In this document: piece after piece, positions 24,101 through 34,400 of the stretch
Position numbering within the stretch: the first letter of the stretch is position 1
Layout of the letters: each line of letters starts with the position of its first letter
From: Macrostomum hystrix
Taxonomy: Eukaryota > Platyhelminthes > Macrostomidae
Assembly (NCBI GenBank): GCA_950097015.1
Contig: CATNEN010000039.1
Location: 20,515,501 to 20,579,500 of the forward strand
Direction of reading: 5' to 3'
Length of the DNA stretch: 64,000 bases
Made by a program: the position numbers and the translations under genes
Notes under the pieces: generated by a model
What the model was told of the DNA's origin: nothing
Database searches by the model: none
Seen by the model: only the letters and a program-made list of their open reading frames with translations

Positions 24101-24827
24101 GGAGGCTTCGTCATCGGCCGCCGGGGCTGACGGCATCGCTGAGCTCCTGGCTAGGCGGCGTCAGCGCGAGGCTGAAAATTCCGCAATGTCCGCCGCCTCA
24201 AAGCCAGCGTCGTCTAGGAAGAAGAGCCAGCCAAGGAAGATCACTCTGCCGGCTACAAATCGACGCTTCGCTCTGGACGGTGAAGATGACAACGGAGTTG
24301 GCAGCGACGCAGACTTTGAGTGCGGCAGCGGCGCCGAAGAGCAGGCCATGGCGGCCGCTGCGGCATTCAGCGAGAATGGCGACGATAATAACGGCAACGG
24401 CGATCAGGCCGCGATGACTGATGAAGCCGCTGAAGTTGACAATGTCCAAGATGCCGGCCCAGATGATGCCAACAACGACATTACCGACAGCGTCGAAGAT
24501 GACGACGCTGGTGAACCAACAGACGAAGCGGCCGCTGGCAATGATATCAACGACGCCGACGATATGCCGTTTGATAGCGCCGACGCTGCCTCAGCGGGAG
24601 TTGCCGCGGCGGTGGCGGCCGCCGTCGGTGGCCAGTTTGAACCGTTGTGGTCAACGCCTGGCGAGGATGAAGCCGCGGGAGGCGGCGGCGGCGTCTCGCA
24701 GGGCAAGAGAAGCCATCGCGACGACGACGGTCAAGACGAGGACGATGCCGAGGAGCCGTCGCAGAAGCGATCTAGGCCGGGCTCGCCTGGCAGTCTGGAG
24801 ACGCCGCCGTCGTCTGTGACGGCCTGA
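21178..24827 (+). CDS. Stand-alone ADD-domain (ATRX-type) histone-reader protein
   Basis: Three exons: 21178-21798, 22470-23161 and 23606-24827; 844 residues, frame closed. Residues ~95-205 form an ATRX-like ADD domain: a GATA-like finger (C100, C103, C125, C128) followed by an imperfect PHD finger (C148, C151, C160, C163, C168, C171, C195, C198), with the signature QCRWCGEGGSLVCCDRC. In ATRX this domain binds H3 tails unmodified at K4 and trimethylated at K9. Here Tyr132 and Gln147 match pocket residues, while Phe131, Asn146 and Gly152 replace Tyr, Glu and Ala (alignment from memory). Exon 2 has poly-Gln/poly-Ala tracts, then a helical region (VRIEAILADIESVNAYNIG) continuing over the exon 2/3 join, possibly the helix bundle that follows ADD in ATRX. 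Exon 3 is Ala-rich and then strongly acidic, ending at TGA 24825. No SNF2 helicase motif is present, as in insects where the ADD part is a separate gene. An acceptor-like AG lies at 21069-21070. Confidence 0.88.
21985..22280. repeat. Minisatellite, 28-bp unit, ~10 copies, ADD gene intron 1
   Basis: Unit ATGTACATCCTTTCTCTTAG plus CTAACCCA in intron 1 (21799-22469), flanked on both sides by degenerate copies that keep only the ATGTACATC core (from about 21865). Confidence 0.93.
23198..23453 (+). mobile_element. tRNA-derived SINE, family A (best plus-strand copy), ADD gene intron 2
   Basis: The head looks like a tRNA: A-box-like TGGCAGAGCGATTACTG, then B-box-like GAGCTCAATTCC 45 bp later. The body (GGGGCGCAGCCGCTGAGAG, GTCGTGCAATTTACGCC, CCAACCTCCAAGGCAC, CCTCCTCGCTGGCTGCAG) is shared with 45905-46095 and 57740-58025. 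It ends in an A-rich tail TTAAAAAATT. It lies in intron 2 (23162-23605) of the ADD gene. Confidence 0.85.
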
Positions 24828-25900
24828 TAGTCCAGACGGCGCTGTTTCCGGTGTACAGTTACTGTTTAACCTGCTTCTCGATAGTAATTTATTGGCTTTG
24901 TGCTTTGTTTAACAGTAGAAACAACAACACGCTATTTTTCACCCTGGGGAATGACCATTGTGGGGTATTTCTAGTGCCCACTGCCAACTTTACGATAGCT
25001 CACAAATCGTTGAATATCTCGACGATATAGAGCGGAAAATTTTAGGCTCTACTGGTCTACTGGCTACTGTCCAATATTAAATTAAACTATCGCTGCTCTA
25101 GTCTAGTAGTTATCCTAGCTAAATTTTTATTCAGTTTTTTGTGTGTTTTTTTACGAAGCAAAGCTGCAAAAATTGTCGCTTTTTCTACTGTTAAAAAACA
25201 TTTTATTTTACAATTTAGCAAAAAAAACATAAAAATTCTGCTAATATATGCTTTGCTCCTGCCTGCCTACTGTTAACCGTTGAAGAACCCCCCTTAAAGT
25301 AGCATCGTGAGATTGCGACTCGCTGTCTTATGCAATTTATTCGTATTTGTGTGTTATTTTTAACACTGTTGCTATTTTTTTATTGTTCTTGCGTTCGCTT
25401 TTTATGTTTTAATTTTATACTTGAATAATAATTACTATTATTGGTAAATACCTGTTTTTATGTTGCGAAAGTTTGATAAATTAAAGTATACGTTAAAAAA
25501 AGTTCAACACCTGCATGCTTCTTCGTCGTTACTTCTACTCGTACTAATTATTTTTATTATCGTGTTGCTGTTGTCTATAAGGTAAAAATTATTGTAAGTT
25601 TTTTATAGTATCTTATCTCCCCCAGCTTCTCGTTGTATTGATGCGTCATCATTGTCAATATTCTCTTAAATATCAATCGAAATGTTACAGCTGGTTAGGC
25701 TTAACTATTTGGTCTAGTTTTTTATTCGTGAATAAAGTTTATTCAGTTTCATTTTTCTGTTCACCAACAAACTGCCCGTGCAAACACAAGCGTGTTAAAT
25801 AATTATTTTGTCTAATGCGCGCAAATTGCATCTTGAAAAAAAACATATTAATAAATTCTGCGCGACTGTCGTATAAACAGTATAATTACGCCTTGCAAGA
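24828..25900 (+). other. 3' UTR and flank of ADD-domain gene
   Basis: T/A-rich non-coding DNA after the stop codon. A canonical AATAAA at 25731-25736, followed by a GT/T-rich stretch, is a candidate polyadenylation signal, which would give a UTR of about 0.9 kb; earlier AT-rich motifs could be used instead. Confidence 0.45.
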
Positions 25901-25904
25901 TGCT

Positions 25905-26200
25905 GTCTGTCAATTTCAAGTGACATCTGATGTCACCTGTCAATATCATCCTTCAATTGACATCTGCTGTCACCTGTTAAAACGGTCCATCGATTGACAT
26001 CTGCTGTCACCTGTCAAAACGGTCCATCGATTGACATCTGCTGTCACCTGTCAAAACGGTCCATCGATTGACATCTGCTGTCACCTGTCAAAGTGGTCCA
26101 TCGATTGATATCTGCTGTCACCTGTCAAAACGGTCCATCGATTGATATCTGCTGTCACCTGTCAATATTGATCAATATGATCAATATGATGGCATCTGCT
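25905..26200. repeat. Minisatellite, ~37-bp unit, ~6 copies
   Basis: Unit TTGACATCTGCTGTCACCTG plus TCAAAACGGTCCATCGA. It shares the ATCTGCTGTCA word with the next array, which begins immediately after it. Confidence 0.9.
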
Positions 26201-26223
26201 TTGACCTTTCAAGACGTTTATTC

Positions 26224-26825
26224 AATGGCCATTGGCTGTCATGTCAGTATGCTACTTTGATTGCCAGCTGATGTCATCTGCTGTCATGTCAGTATGCTAC
26301 TTTGATTGCCAGCTGGTGTCATCTGCTGTCATGTCAATATGCTACTTTGATTGCCAGCTGGTGTCATCTGCTGTCATGTCAATATGCTACTTTGATTGCC
26401 AGCTGGTGTCATCTGCTGTCATGTCAATATGCTACTTTGATTGCCAGCTGATGTCATCTGCTGTCATGTCAATATGCTACTTTGATTGCCAGCTGGTGTC
26501 ATCTGCTGTCATGTCAATATGCTACTTTGATTGCCAGCTGGTGTCATCTGCTGTCATGTCAATATGCTACTTTGATTGCCAGCTGGTGTCATCTGTTGTC
26601 ATGTCAATATGCTACTTTGATTGCCAGCTGGTGTCATCTGCTGTCATGTCAATATGCTACTTTGATTGCCAGCTGGTGTCATCTGCTGTCATGTCAATAT
26701 GCTACTTTGATTGCCAGCTGGTGTCATCTGTTGTCATGTCAATATGCTACTTTGATTGCCAGCTGGTGTCAATTGCTGTCATCTCAATATGCTACTTTGA
26801 TTGCCAGCTGGTGTCACCTGTCGAC
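26224..26825. repeat. Minisatellite, 45-bp unit, ~13 copies (mimics a 224-aa protein)
   Basis: Unit TGTCATGTCAATATGCTACT plus TTGATTGCCAGCTGGTGTCATCTGC. Since 45 is divisible by three, the plus strand is open in two frames (26232-26906 and 26482-26892). No gene-like features accompany it. Confidence 0.93.
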
Positions 26826-28428
26826 TGTTACAATTGTAGGCAAAAACAAAAACACGATAGGAATAGTCAGCAATGCAACTTTGTATCGCTAATTGTATTA
26901 GAATAGTTCTGATAATGTTTATGCTGGTTTTATTTTTTCTCTATTGTTAGGCTACTTTAGGCGGGAACCAATGACAAACATGTGACAAGAAAGCAGCGAA
27001 TAAAGAGGCGGTTCTATTGTTAAACAGTCTTATTTCAACGTCGCAAAAATAGACTAATACTAATTAATAATAGCTAGGCAAGCAGATTCTTGGTACAAAA
27101 CTTGATCTACTTTCAATGTGCCTATTGTAGTTATAAAAGAAGCGATGAAACCAAAAAGAACAAGACAGAAAGCAATTTATTGCTAGGCTCGTACTTAAAA
27201 AAGGCAAAAGGCACGCCATCAAATGTTTTTGATGCTATCAACTGACATCAAGGCTTATTAGCAACTATCTGTGCTTTTGAGAGACTAAATAAGCCTATGG
27301 TTACAAGCAATATCAAGTCTCTCCTTCATCTATAGTGTCTAACGTCACTTGTCCAAGGTCTTTGTGTTGATCCCAGCTCTTTGTAAAATAGCCGCCTGCG
27401 ACGGGTTTGTCGCGTCAAGACCAGCAGCCGCAGCATTGTTGCTGCACATGCTTTTATTAAATTTTCTTGAAAAAAGCAGAAGCTGTTATTGATTGTTTTC
27501 GATCAGCCATTGTGCGCGGACAGAATAGCGGCGAAAGTAAAAAAGAAAAGTTTTTTTAAATCAAGTGGAAGCCACAGAAAGGAGGGACAAAGAGTGGCTG
27601 CACAAAGACCCACAAGCTTTGAGACAACGGGCTTCGCTAAAAGGTCAGGTTAGTCTCTAGCCTCTAAAAATAGAGTATAGACTAAATGTAGTTCAGTCCA
27701 TTATTCGATTTTCGCAGCTAATTTTTTGTTTTAAACTTGTTATTAAACACGAAAATCATGTGCATACTATGTGTATACTACTGATTAGTATAGTACAGCG
27801 CGCATGCTAATCGATTTTTGCGCCCAACTTTTGTAAGTAGAATGGATCTAATACTTAACAACAGTGAATTTCGATGATTAATTATAGCTAACTCTAAAGT
27901 AAAACTGACAAAGCTGCTTTGCTGAGAGGCGTGATCCGAGGGAGTTGGACATGAAAAAATTTAGATAAAGTTTATTGTGAAGTGGAGAGCCATTGCGTTT
28001 GGTGCAGGCCAACTGAAGCAAATAAAATGATGCCAAGCAGACGAGCTTTTTAAAATGTCAGTTTACTAACTACGAATATATACGAGAGAGTTTAGGAGCT
28101 TAGCGAGACTTCATAGGCAACCAAATCAAGACGGGTGGTGCTCAAACTATAGTTGGGTTAATAATCTTGGCTTGCTTCTGAAACGCGTTGACTACCGTTC
28201 AGCTGGCTAGTGGTTAAATAGCAATCCATGACGTCACTATATCGGCCCTTCCCTCATTGGCTAGCAGCCACGCACTTTCTCTCTAACCTGGTCGCGGTCT
28301 CTCATTGGCCAGCAGCCCCACGCTTTCCATCTACCCTGAACGCCGTCTCTCATTGGCTAGTTAGCCTAGCCGACTTCGCTATTTCCTTCTCTCTCTCTCT
28401 CTCTTGAGAATTTTCCGGCCCCGAGAAA
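26826..28428. other. Intergenic DNA between convergent ADD and paramyosin genes
   Basis: No exon recognised. At 28240-28370 three degenerate ~55-bp units share CTCATTGGC and CAGCAGCC; a (CT)n tract follows at about 28388-28404. TTTATT at 27971-27976 reads as AATAAA on the minus strand and could polyadenylate paramyosin mRNA about 450 bp after its stop. Confidence 0.4.
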
Positions 28429-31400
28429 TCACATGATGCTGGTGGCTCGCGCTCCGGCGCGCCGACTAGATGTCACCTCGCGGGCCACACTGATCGAGCG
28501 GATGACGGTGCTGCTGCCGCGCCTAGTGGACATTGTGCGCTCAGCCAAATCAGCCCGGTGCTCCGCCTCCTCGATCTGCTGCTGCGCCTTGCGGTACTTG
28601 GTCATGGCGATGGCCGAGATCTCCTCCTGTTTGACAATTTTTTTTGTTTAAAATTTCCGGAATTTAGTTGGCGAAATTCCCCCAGGAGGAGACAATAACT
28701 TCACAGGGGGGCCAATTTTCCCAATCTGAGTGGACAAGTTCGATATTATTGTATTCCTGGTAGTGTGTACTTTAGATCATCTAGACCAGGGGTCGGCAAA
28801 CTCCGGCCCGCGGGCCAGATGCGGCCCTCGAAGCTCCCGAATCCGGCCCGTTGCCCCTTCTGACATCTGCAGTGTCCTGTTTCATCTATCTCGAGTCTAA
28901 TCTCTCCCGTGTCTAATCTCTCCCGTGTCTAATCTCTCCCGTGTCTAATCTCTCCCGTGTCTAATCTCTCCCGTGTCTAATCTCTCCCGTGTCTAATCTC
29001 TCCCGTGTCTAATCTCTCCCGTGTCTAATCTCTCCCGTGTCTAATCTCTCCCGTGTCTAATCTCTCCCGTGTCTAATCTCTCCCGTGTCTAATCTCTCCC
29101 GTGTCTAATCTCTCCCGTGTCTAATCTCTCCCGTGTCTAATCTCTCCCGTGTCTAATCTCTCCCGTGTCTAATCTCTCCCGTGTCTAATCTCTCCCGTGT
29201 CTAATCTCTCCCGTGTCTAATCTCTCCCGTGTCTAATCTCTCCCGTGTCTAATCTCTCCCGTGTCTAATCTCTCCCGTGTCTAATCTCTCCCGTGTCTAA
29301 TCTCTCCCGTGTCTAATCTCTCCCGTGTCTAATCTCTCCCGTGTCTAATCTCTCCCGTGTCTAATCTCTCCCGTGTCTAATCTCTCCCGTGTCTAATCTC
29401 TCCCGTGTCTAATCTCTCCCGTGTCTAATCTCTCCCGTGTCTAATCTCTCCCGTGTCTAATCTCTCCCGTGTCTAATCTCTCCCGTGTCTAATCTCTCCC
29501 CAGTCTTATCACTCCCGTGTCTCATCTCTCTCGTGTCCCATCTTTCCTGTGTCTCATCTCTCCCGTGTCTAATCTCTCCCGTGTCTCATCTCTCCCCTAT
29601 CTCATATTTATACAGTCAATGCGGCCCGCTGTCGTCTTTTAGGTTCTCTCTTTGGCCCGCCAGCAAATAAGATTGCCTACCCCTGATCTAGACAGTAATG
29701 TTATGCAATGTTTACGTCCTAAGATAAGTGCCACATATTTATGAAAAATAACAGCATAGTGCCAAACTAGCTGCACCAGATGTCACACATTCCACATTGT
29801 CAGTGACTGAGAAAATTTCACTTTGATCCTCTCTGTGATTTTATATGTGGCAACAACAAAAACAATAGCAGCAGCAGCAGCAGCAGCAGCAGGCCTGCAT
29901 CTGGATGGGCTTCCAAGTTCAGCAAGTCCAATTATGGTCATTCTCTTGCCCTCAACCGGTCTTCTGTACGCGTGCCGGGTTCCGTACCGAATCAATAATA
30001 AAATGTTGCCCTTCCTCTCCCCCCCGCTCTCTCTCTTCCCATGCCTTCCCTCGATTCCGCGTCCCTCGGTTTCGGTACGGTTTCGGCTGAATAACTGACA
30101 TTTTCGTCGAAACGGCGCACAGCATCCCGGAGCGCGGTGCGTACGCTCTATCGTGGGCGCACGAACGAAATTTGAAAAGGAATTGGCGGCCAAAAAAAGA
30201 ATAAGCCAAGAATTTCCTATTTTAGTAGCAATGGGATTAGAAGGAAAATGGGATCTGGGAAGACTGGGAGAAGTGAAAAGATCCGTTCGCTTTGGCCGAA
30301 GCTTTCTTTTGCCAATTCTTCATGAAGCTATACTGAAACAGATAAGCTAATGTTTCCTTTGTCTGCTGCTGCTACTGGGTGCTGAATCCATTCTCCTTGA
30401 CGATTTATAACCGTAATCTAGCGCGACAGCAGTCCGCTTATGTCCTCTATCTTGTCTTTATCTAGTTTATTGAAGTGGTTAAAATTGCGTTTTGCTAAGG
30501 GCAACAAATGTTCTTCGATTTGAATGATTTTTATGACGGCCATTAAAAAGAAAGACAGAAAAATGACTCGGAAAGTCATAAAAATGCGTTTTAGCAACTG
30601 TTATTGCAAGTTTTGACATTTATCTTCAGGTATCCTGAAATCATAAATTGATTAGGTAGATAGAAATGACACCTAGAAGAGTTGTAGCAATGAGCGGGGG
30701 CGCCACATTGCAAGCAATTGTCAAACCACTGCCTTTAAACTCCTCTCTACATATCTCGCTCTCTATGGGTTTATTAGCCAATCAAAATGAAACGAGAAAA
30801 TTAGCAAAAAAATCTCTGCTGTTTTCTCACCGATTCCTCAATCTGGCGCTTGTAGGCCTTCATTTTCAGCTGGGTCTTGTCCAGCAGGTCCTGCAGCTCC
30901 ATGTTCATCCGGCGCTCCTCCTCGGTCTGGGCCACGGCCTCCTTGGCCTGGCGCTCGAATTTTCTGGCCGCAGCCTGCGAGTCCTTGGCCTTGCGCTGCT
31001 CCTGATCTAGCTCGGCTTCGAGGTCGCGCACCCGCCCCTGCAGCTTCTGCACCATGCGGCGCCCCTCCCGAGTGGCGAAGGCCTCGGCCTCCTCCAGCTT
31101 GACAGTGATTTCGCGGATCTCAACCTTCGCGAGGGAGGGATTTGGATGTCTCTGAGTCATTGCTAAAAATAGAATCTTGCGTCACTTTCTATGTACATTC
31201 AAGTTTCTAAAAATAGAATCTTGCGTCACTTTCGAAGTGCGTTTAAGTTGTTAAAATAGGCAAAAGGCAAAAAATTTCTTTTAAAAAAATATATCCGCTT
31301 CTTACCTCGAGCTGCTTGCGGAGGCTCTCGGCATTCTTGTAGTTCTCCTGCTCCAGACGGAGCTCGTCGGCCAGGCGCTGGGCCTCGCCGGCCAGCCTGT

Positions 31401-34400
31401 TGGCCCGGTCGGCCTCGGCCAGCCGGCCGTTGTGCGCATCGTCAATTTCCGCCTGGGCGGCGGCGGCCTCAGCCTCCAGTCGGCGCTTGTCATTCGTCAG
31501 CGACTGCAGCTGGCCCTGCAGGTCGTGAAGTCGGCCAGTAGCGTCGGCAGCCTCAGCCTCGGCCGCCTTGGCCTTGCGCTCGGCTGCCTCCTGAAGGCCT
31601 CGGGCCTCATCCAGCTCGGCCTGGGCGGCGGCGCGGCGCTTCTCGCAGGCTACCAGGTTGCTCTGCAAGTTTGTGGAGCGGACGGAAAAAATTGAGCAAT
31701 TATGTACAATCCCGCGACAATACAGTCAATTTCACACCCCAAGGTAGAGGATTAATCAAGAAAATTGCCCCCCAGACCTGTGTGGCATCATGAGCCCTGC
31801 GCTCCTCATCGAGGAAGGTCTCGAGCTCGTGCACCCGGCCCTGCAGGCCCTTGTTGTCCTTGGCGAGGCCAGCATTCACGCGGCTTAGATTGTCGATTTG
31901 GCCCTCCAGATCCGCGGCCAGAGCTTCGTACTTCTTCTTGGTGCGGCTGATCTCGCTCTTGTACTTGGACTCGATCTCGGTGATGGTCGCGTGCAGCTCC
32001 TCGATGGTGCGCTGGCTGGACTTGCGCAGACTCTCCAGCTCGGCCTCCTTCTCGTTGAGGCGCGCCTCCAGCTCGGTCTTGAGCGAGGCCAGCGCCTGGG
32101 CGGTCTGCTGGTACTTCTGCTCCAGCTCGCGCAGGGCCTCCTCGGCGTCGCGTAGAGACGAGGCCAGCGAGTCCCTCTCCGCCAGGAACTGGGCGCGGAG
32201 AGCCTCGGAGTCAGCCAGGCGGCGCGTCAGGTCCCGATTTGCGCTGTTGGCCTCCTTGAGCTGGCTGGCCAGCTGGCCGTTCTCCCGCTCCAGCGCGGCC
32301 CGCTTGTCCTCGGCGCTCTGTAGGTCCTTCTTCAGCTTGGCGTTGTCGGCCTGCAGGCTGTGATTGGCTGAGCTCAGGGCGTTGTTCTCCGAAGCCAGCT
32401 CGTCGCAGCGGATGGTCAGCTGGTTGACGGCGCTCTCCGCCTGCTTGGCACGTGAGGCCAGCTCCTGGTTGGCCGCCTGGAGGGCGTCGATGTCGCCCTG
32501 TAGCTCCTTGATCTCCAGGGTGAGCTTCTGCTTGGTCTTCTCCAGGTTGCTGGCGCGGGTTCGCTCGCGCTCGGAGATGTCCTCGAGCTCCGTGATTCGG
32601 ATGGTCAACTTGCGCCTGGGTTGAGTTTTGAGGTCATGTTTTGCGTACTCTGCTGTTCATCATTGCGGCGTAGATGAATCAGTGGCGAAGCCAGGATTTT
32701 TGTCGAGGGGGCTGCGCCTTTTGGGGGCCACTACTTGGGGCGCCACTACCACACGGGGGCGCCACTACCACACGGGGGTGCCACTACCACACGGGAGTGC
32801 CACTACCACACGGGGGCGCCACTACCACACGGGAGTGCCACTACCACACGGGGGCGCCACTACCACACGGGGTGCCACTACCACACGGGGGCGCCACTAC
32901 CACACGGGGGCGCCACTACCACACGGGGGCGCCACTACCACACGGGGTGCCACTACCACACGGGGGCGCCACTACCACACGGGGGTGCCACTACCACACG
33001 GGGGTGCCACTACCACACGGGGTGCCACTACCACACGGGGGTGCCACTACCACACGGGGGTGCCACTACCACACGGGGGTGCCACTACCACACGGGGGTG
33101 CCACTACCACACGGGGGTGCCACTACCACACGGGGGTGCCACTACCACACGGGGGTGCCACTACCACACGGGGGCGCCACTACGACATGGAGGCGCCTCA
33201 TAGTTTCGTCAGCAGATTAGGGGGGCGCGGCTCCCCATGCCACCCCCCTGGCTACACCCCTGCATTAACTAGTGTCGAATGAGCTCGCGACATTTGTAGT
33301 TTAAAATCAGAGCAAAATGCTTAAACGTACTGACGCTAAAACCTTATAAAGAATCGACTCGCAGGCACTCACTTGATCTCCTCGTACTCCTCCACCTTGA
33401 CTGTGAGCTCTCGCTCAAATTTGGACCTAATCGAAGCCAGATCGGCATTGAGCTTGGCCACCTGGGTGCGCAGGTTGCCGGCGGCTTCGCTCTCTTCCTC
33501 GTATTTGGCCTGCACAGCGTAATAGTCCTGCTGCAGCGAAATCAGCTGCGACTGCAGGTTGGTGCGCGACTAAAATTTACGAGACGGATGCTCTGCGAGA
33601 TTCTCCAGTGATTCAATCGATTGAACATAAAGTACAAGAGGTATTAGCCCTTGGAGTTACCCTCGTCTCCTCATCCAGACTCTTCTTGAGGTCGTCCAAC
33701 TGGTTTTGCAGCGACGACTTGGCCTTGCTCAGCGTGGCCGCCTGTGTCTCGTACTCGTGCGCAGCCCTCTGCAAGTCGGTGTTCTCAGCCTGTAATCGGC
33801 TCTGAGTCTCGTGCAGGCTGCGCGCCTGAGTCGTCAGCTCGTCGTTCTGGCTTCGAAGGCGCATCAGCTGGGCTTCGGCCGCTTCGTATTTGGATTCGAA
33901 AGAAGCCTGCAGTAGCAAAGCAGCGCTGTGTGCTGTGAAATTGACTTAATTCAAGCGTGATATCTTGTGCCGACATTACGGGACTGTGGGTGTGTTATCC
34001 GGTGACGTCACCTTTCAATGTGTTATCCAGTGACGTCACCTTTCAATGTGTTATCCGGTGACGTCACCTTTCAATGTGTTATCCGGTGACGTCACCTTTC
34101 AATGTGTTATCCGGTGACATCTTAGTGGGTGCGTCATTATCCTGTGACGTCACTTCGGGTGTGTTATCCGGTGACGTTATTTTTGGCGGTCAATTTGATG
34201 AGTGATTTCACTAGGTCACTAGGTGTAACGTGTATCTATGTGCGACTAGGTCACTGGGATACATTTTTTGTTGCTTGGATGGTTTTCTTTTGCTTTTCGC
34301 TTACTATCTATCATCAGATATCTAAAGCTATTGTAAAACACATCAACTTTAAATAACAGTCAACCGTTACCTTAGCCTTCAGGGCTTGGTCAGCCTGGCT

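Noticed and set aside
29928-29937. CArG (SRF) box CCAATTATGG in paramyosin intron 9
   Set aside because: A single match in AT-rich intron DNA is expected by chance and no other muscle motif is nearby.
30153-30350. 65-codon ORF with protein-like composition in paramyosin intron 9
   Set aside because: No homology recognised, no splice context, and antisense within an intron; I could not support it as a gene.
32628-33282. Thr/His-rich proteins in three plus-strand frames
   Set aside because: A 19-bp stop-free array inside a MITE-like element, antisense to paramyosin intron 6.
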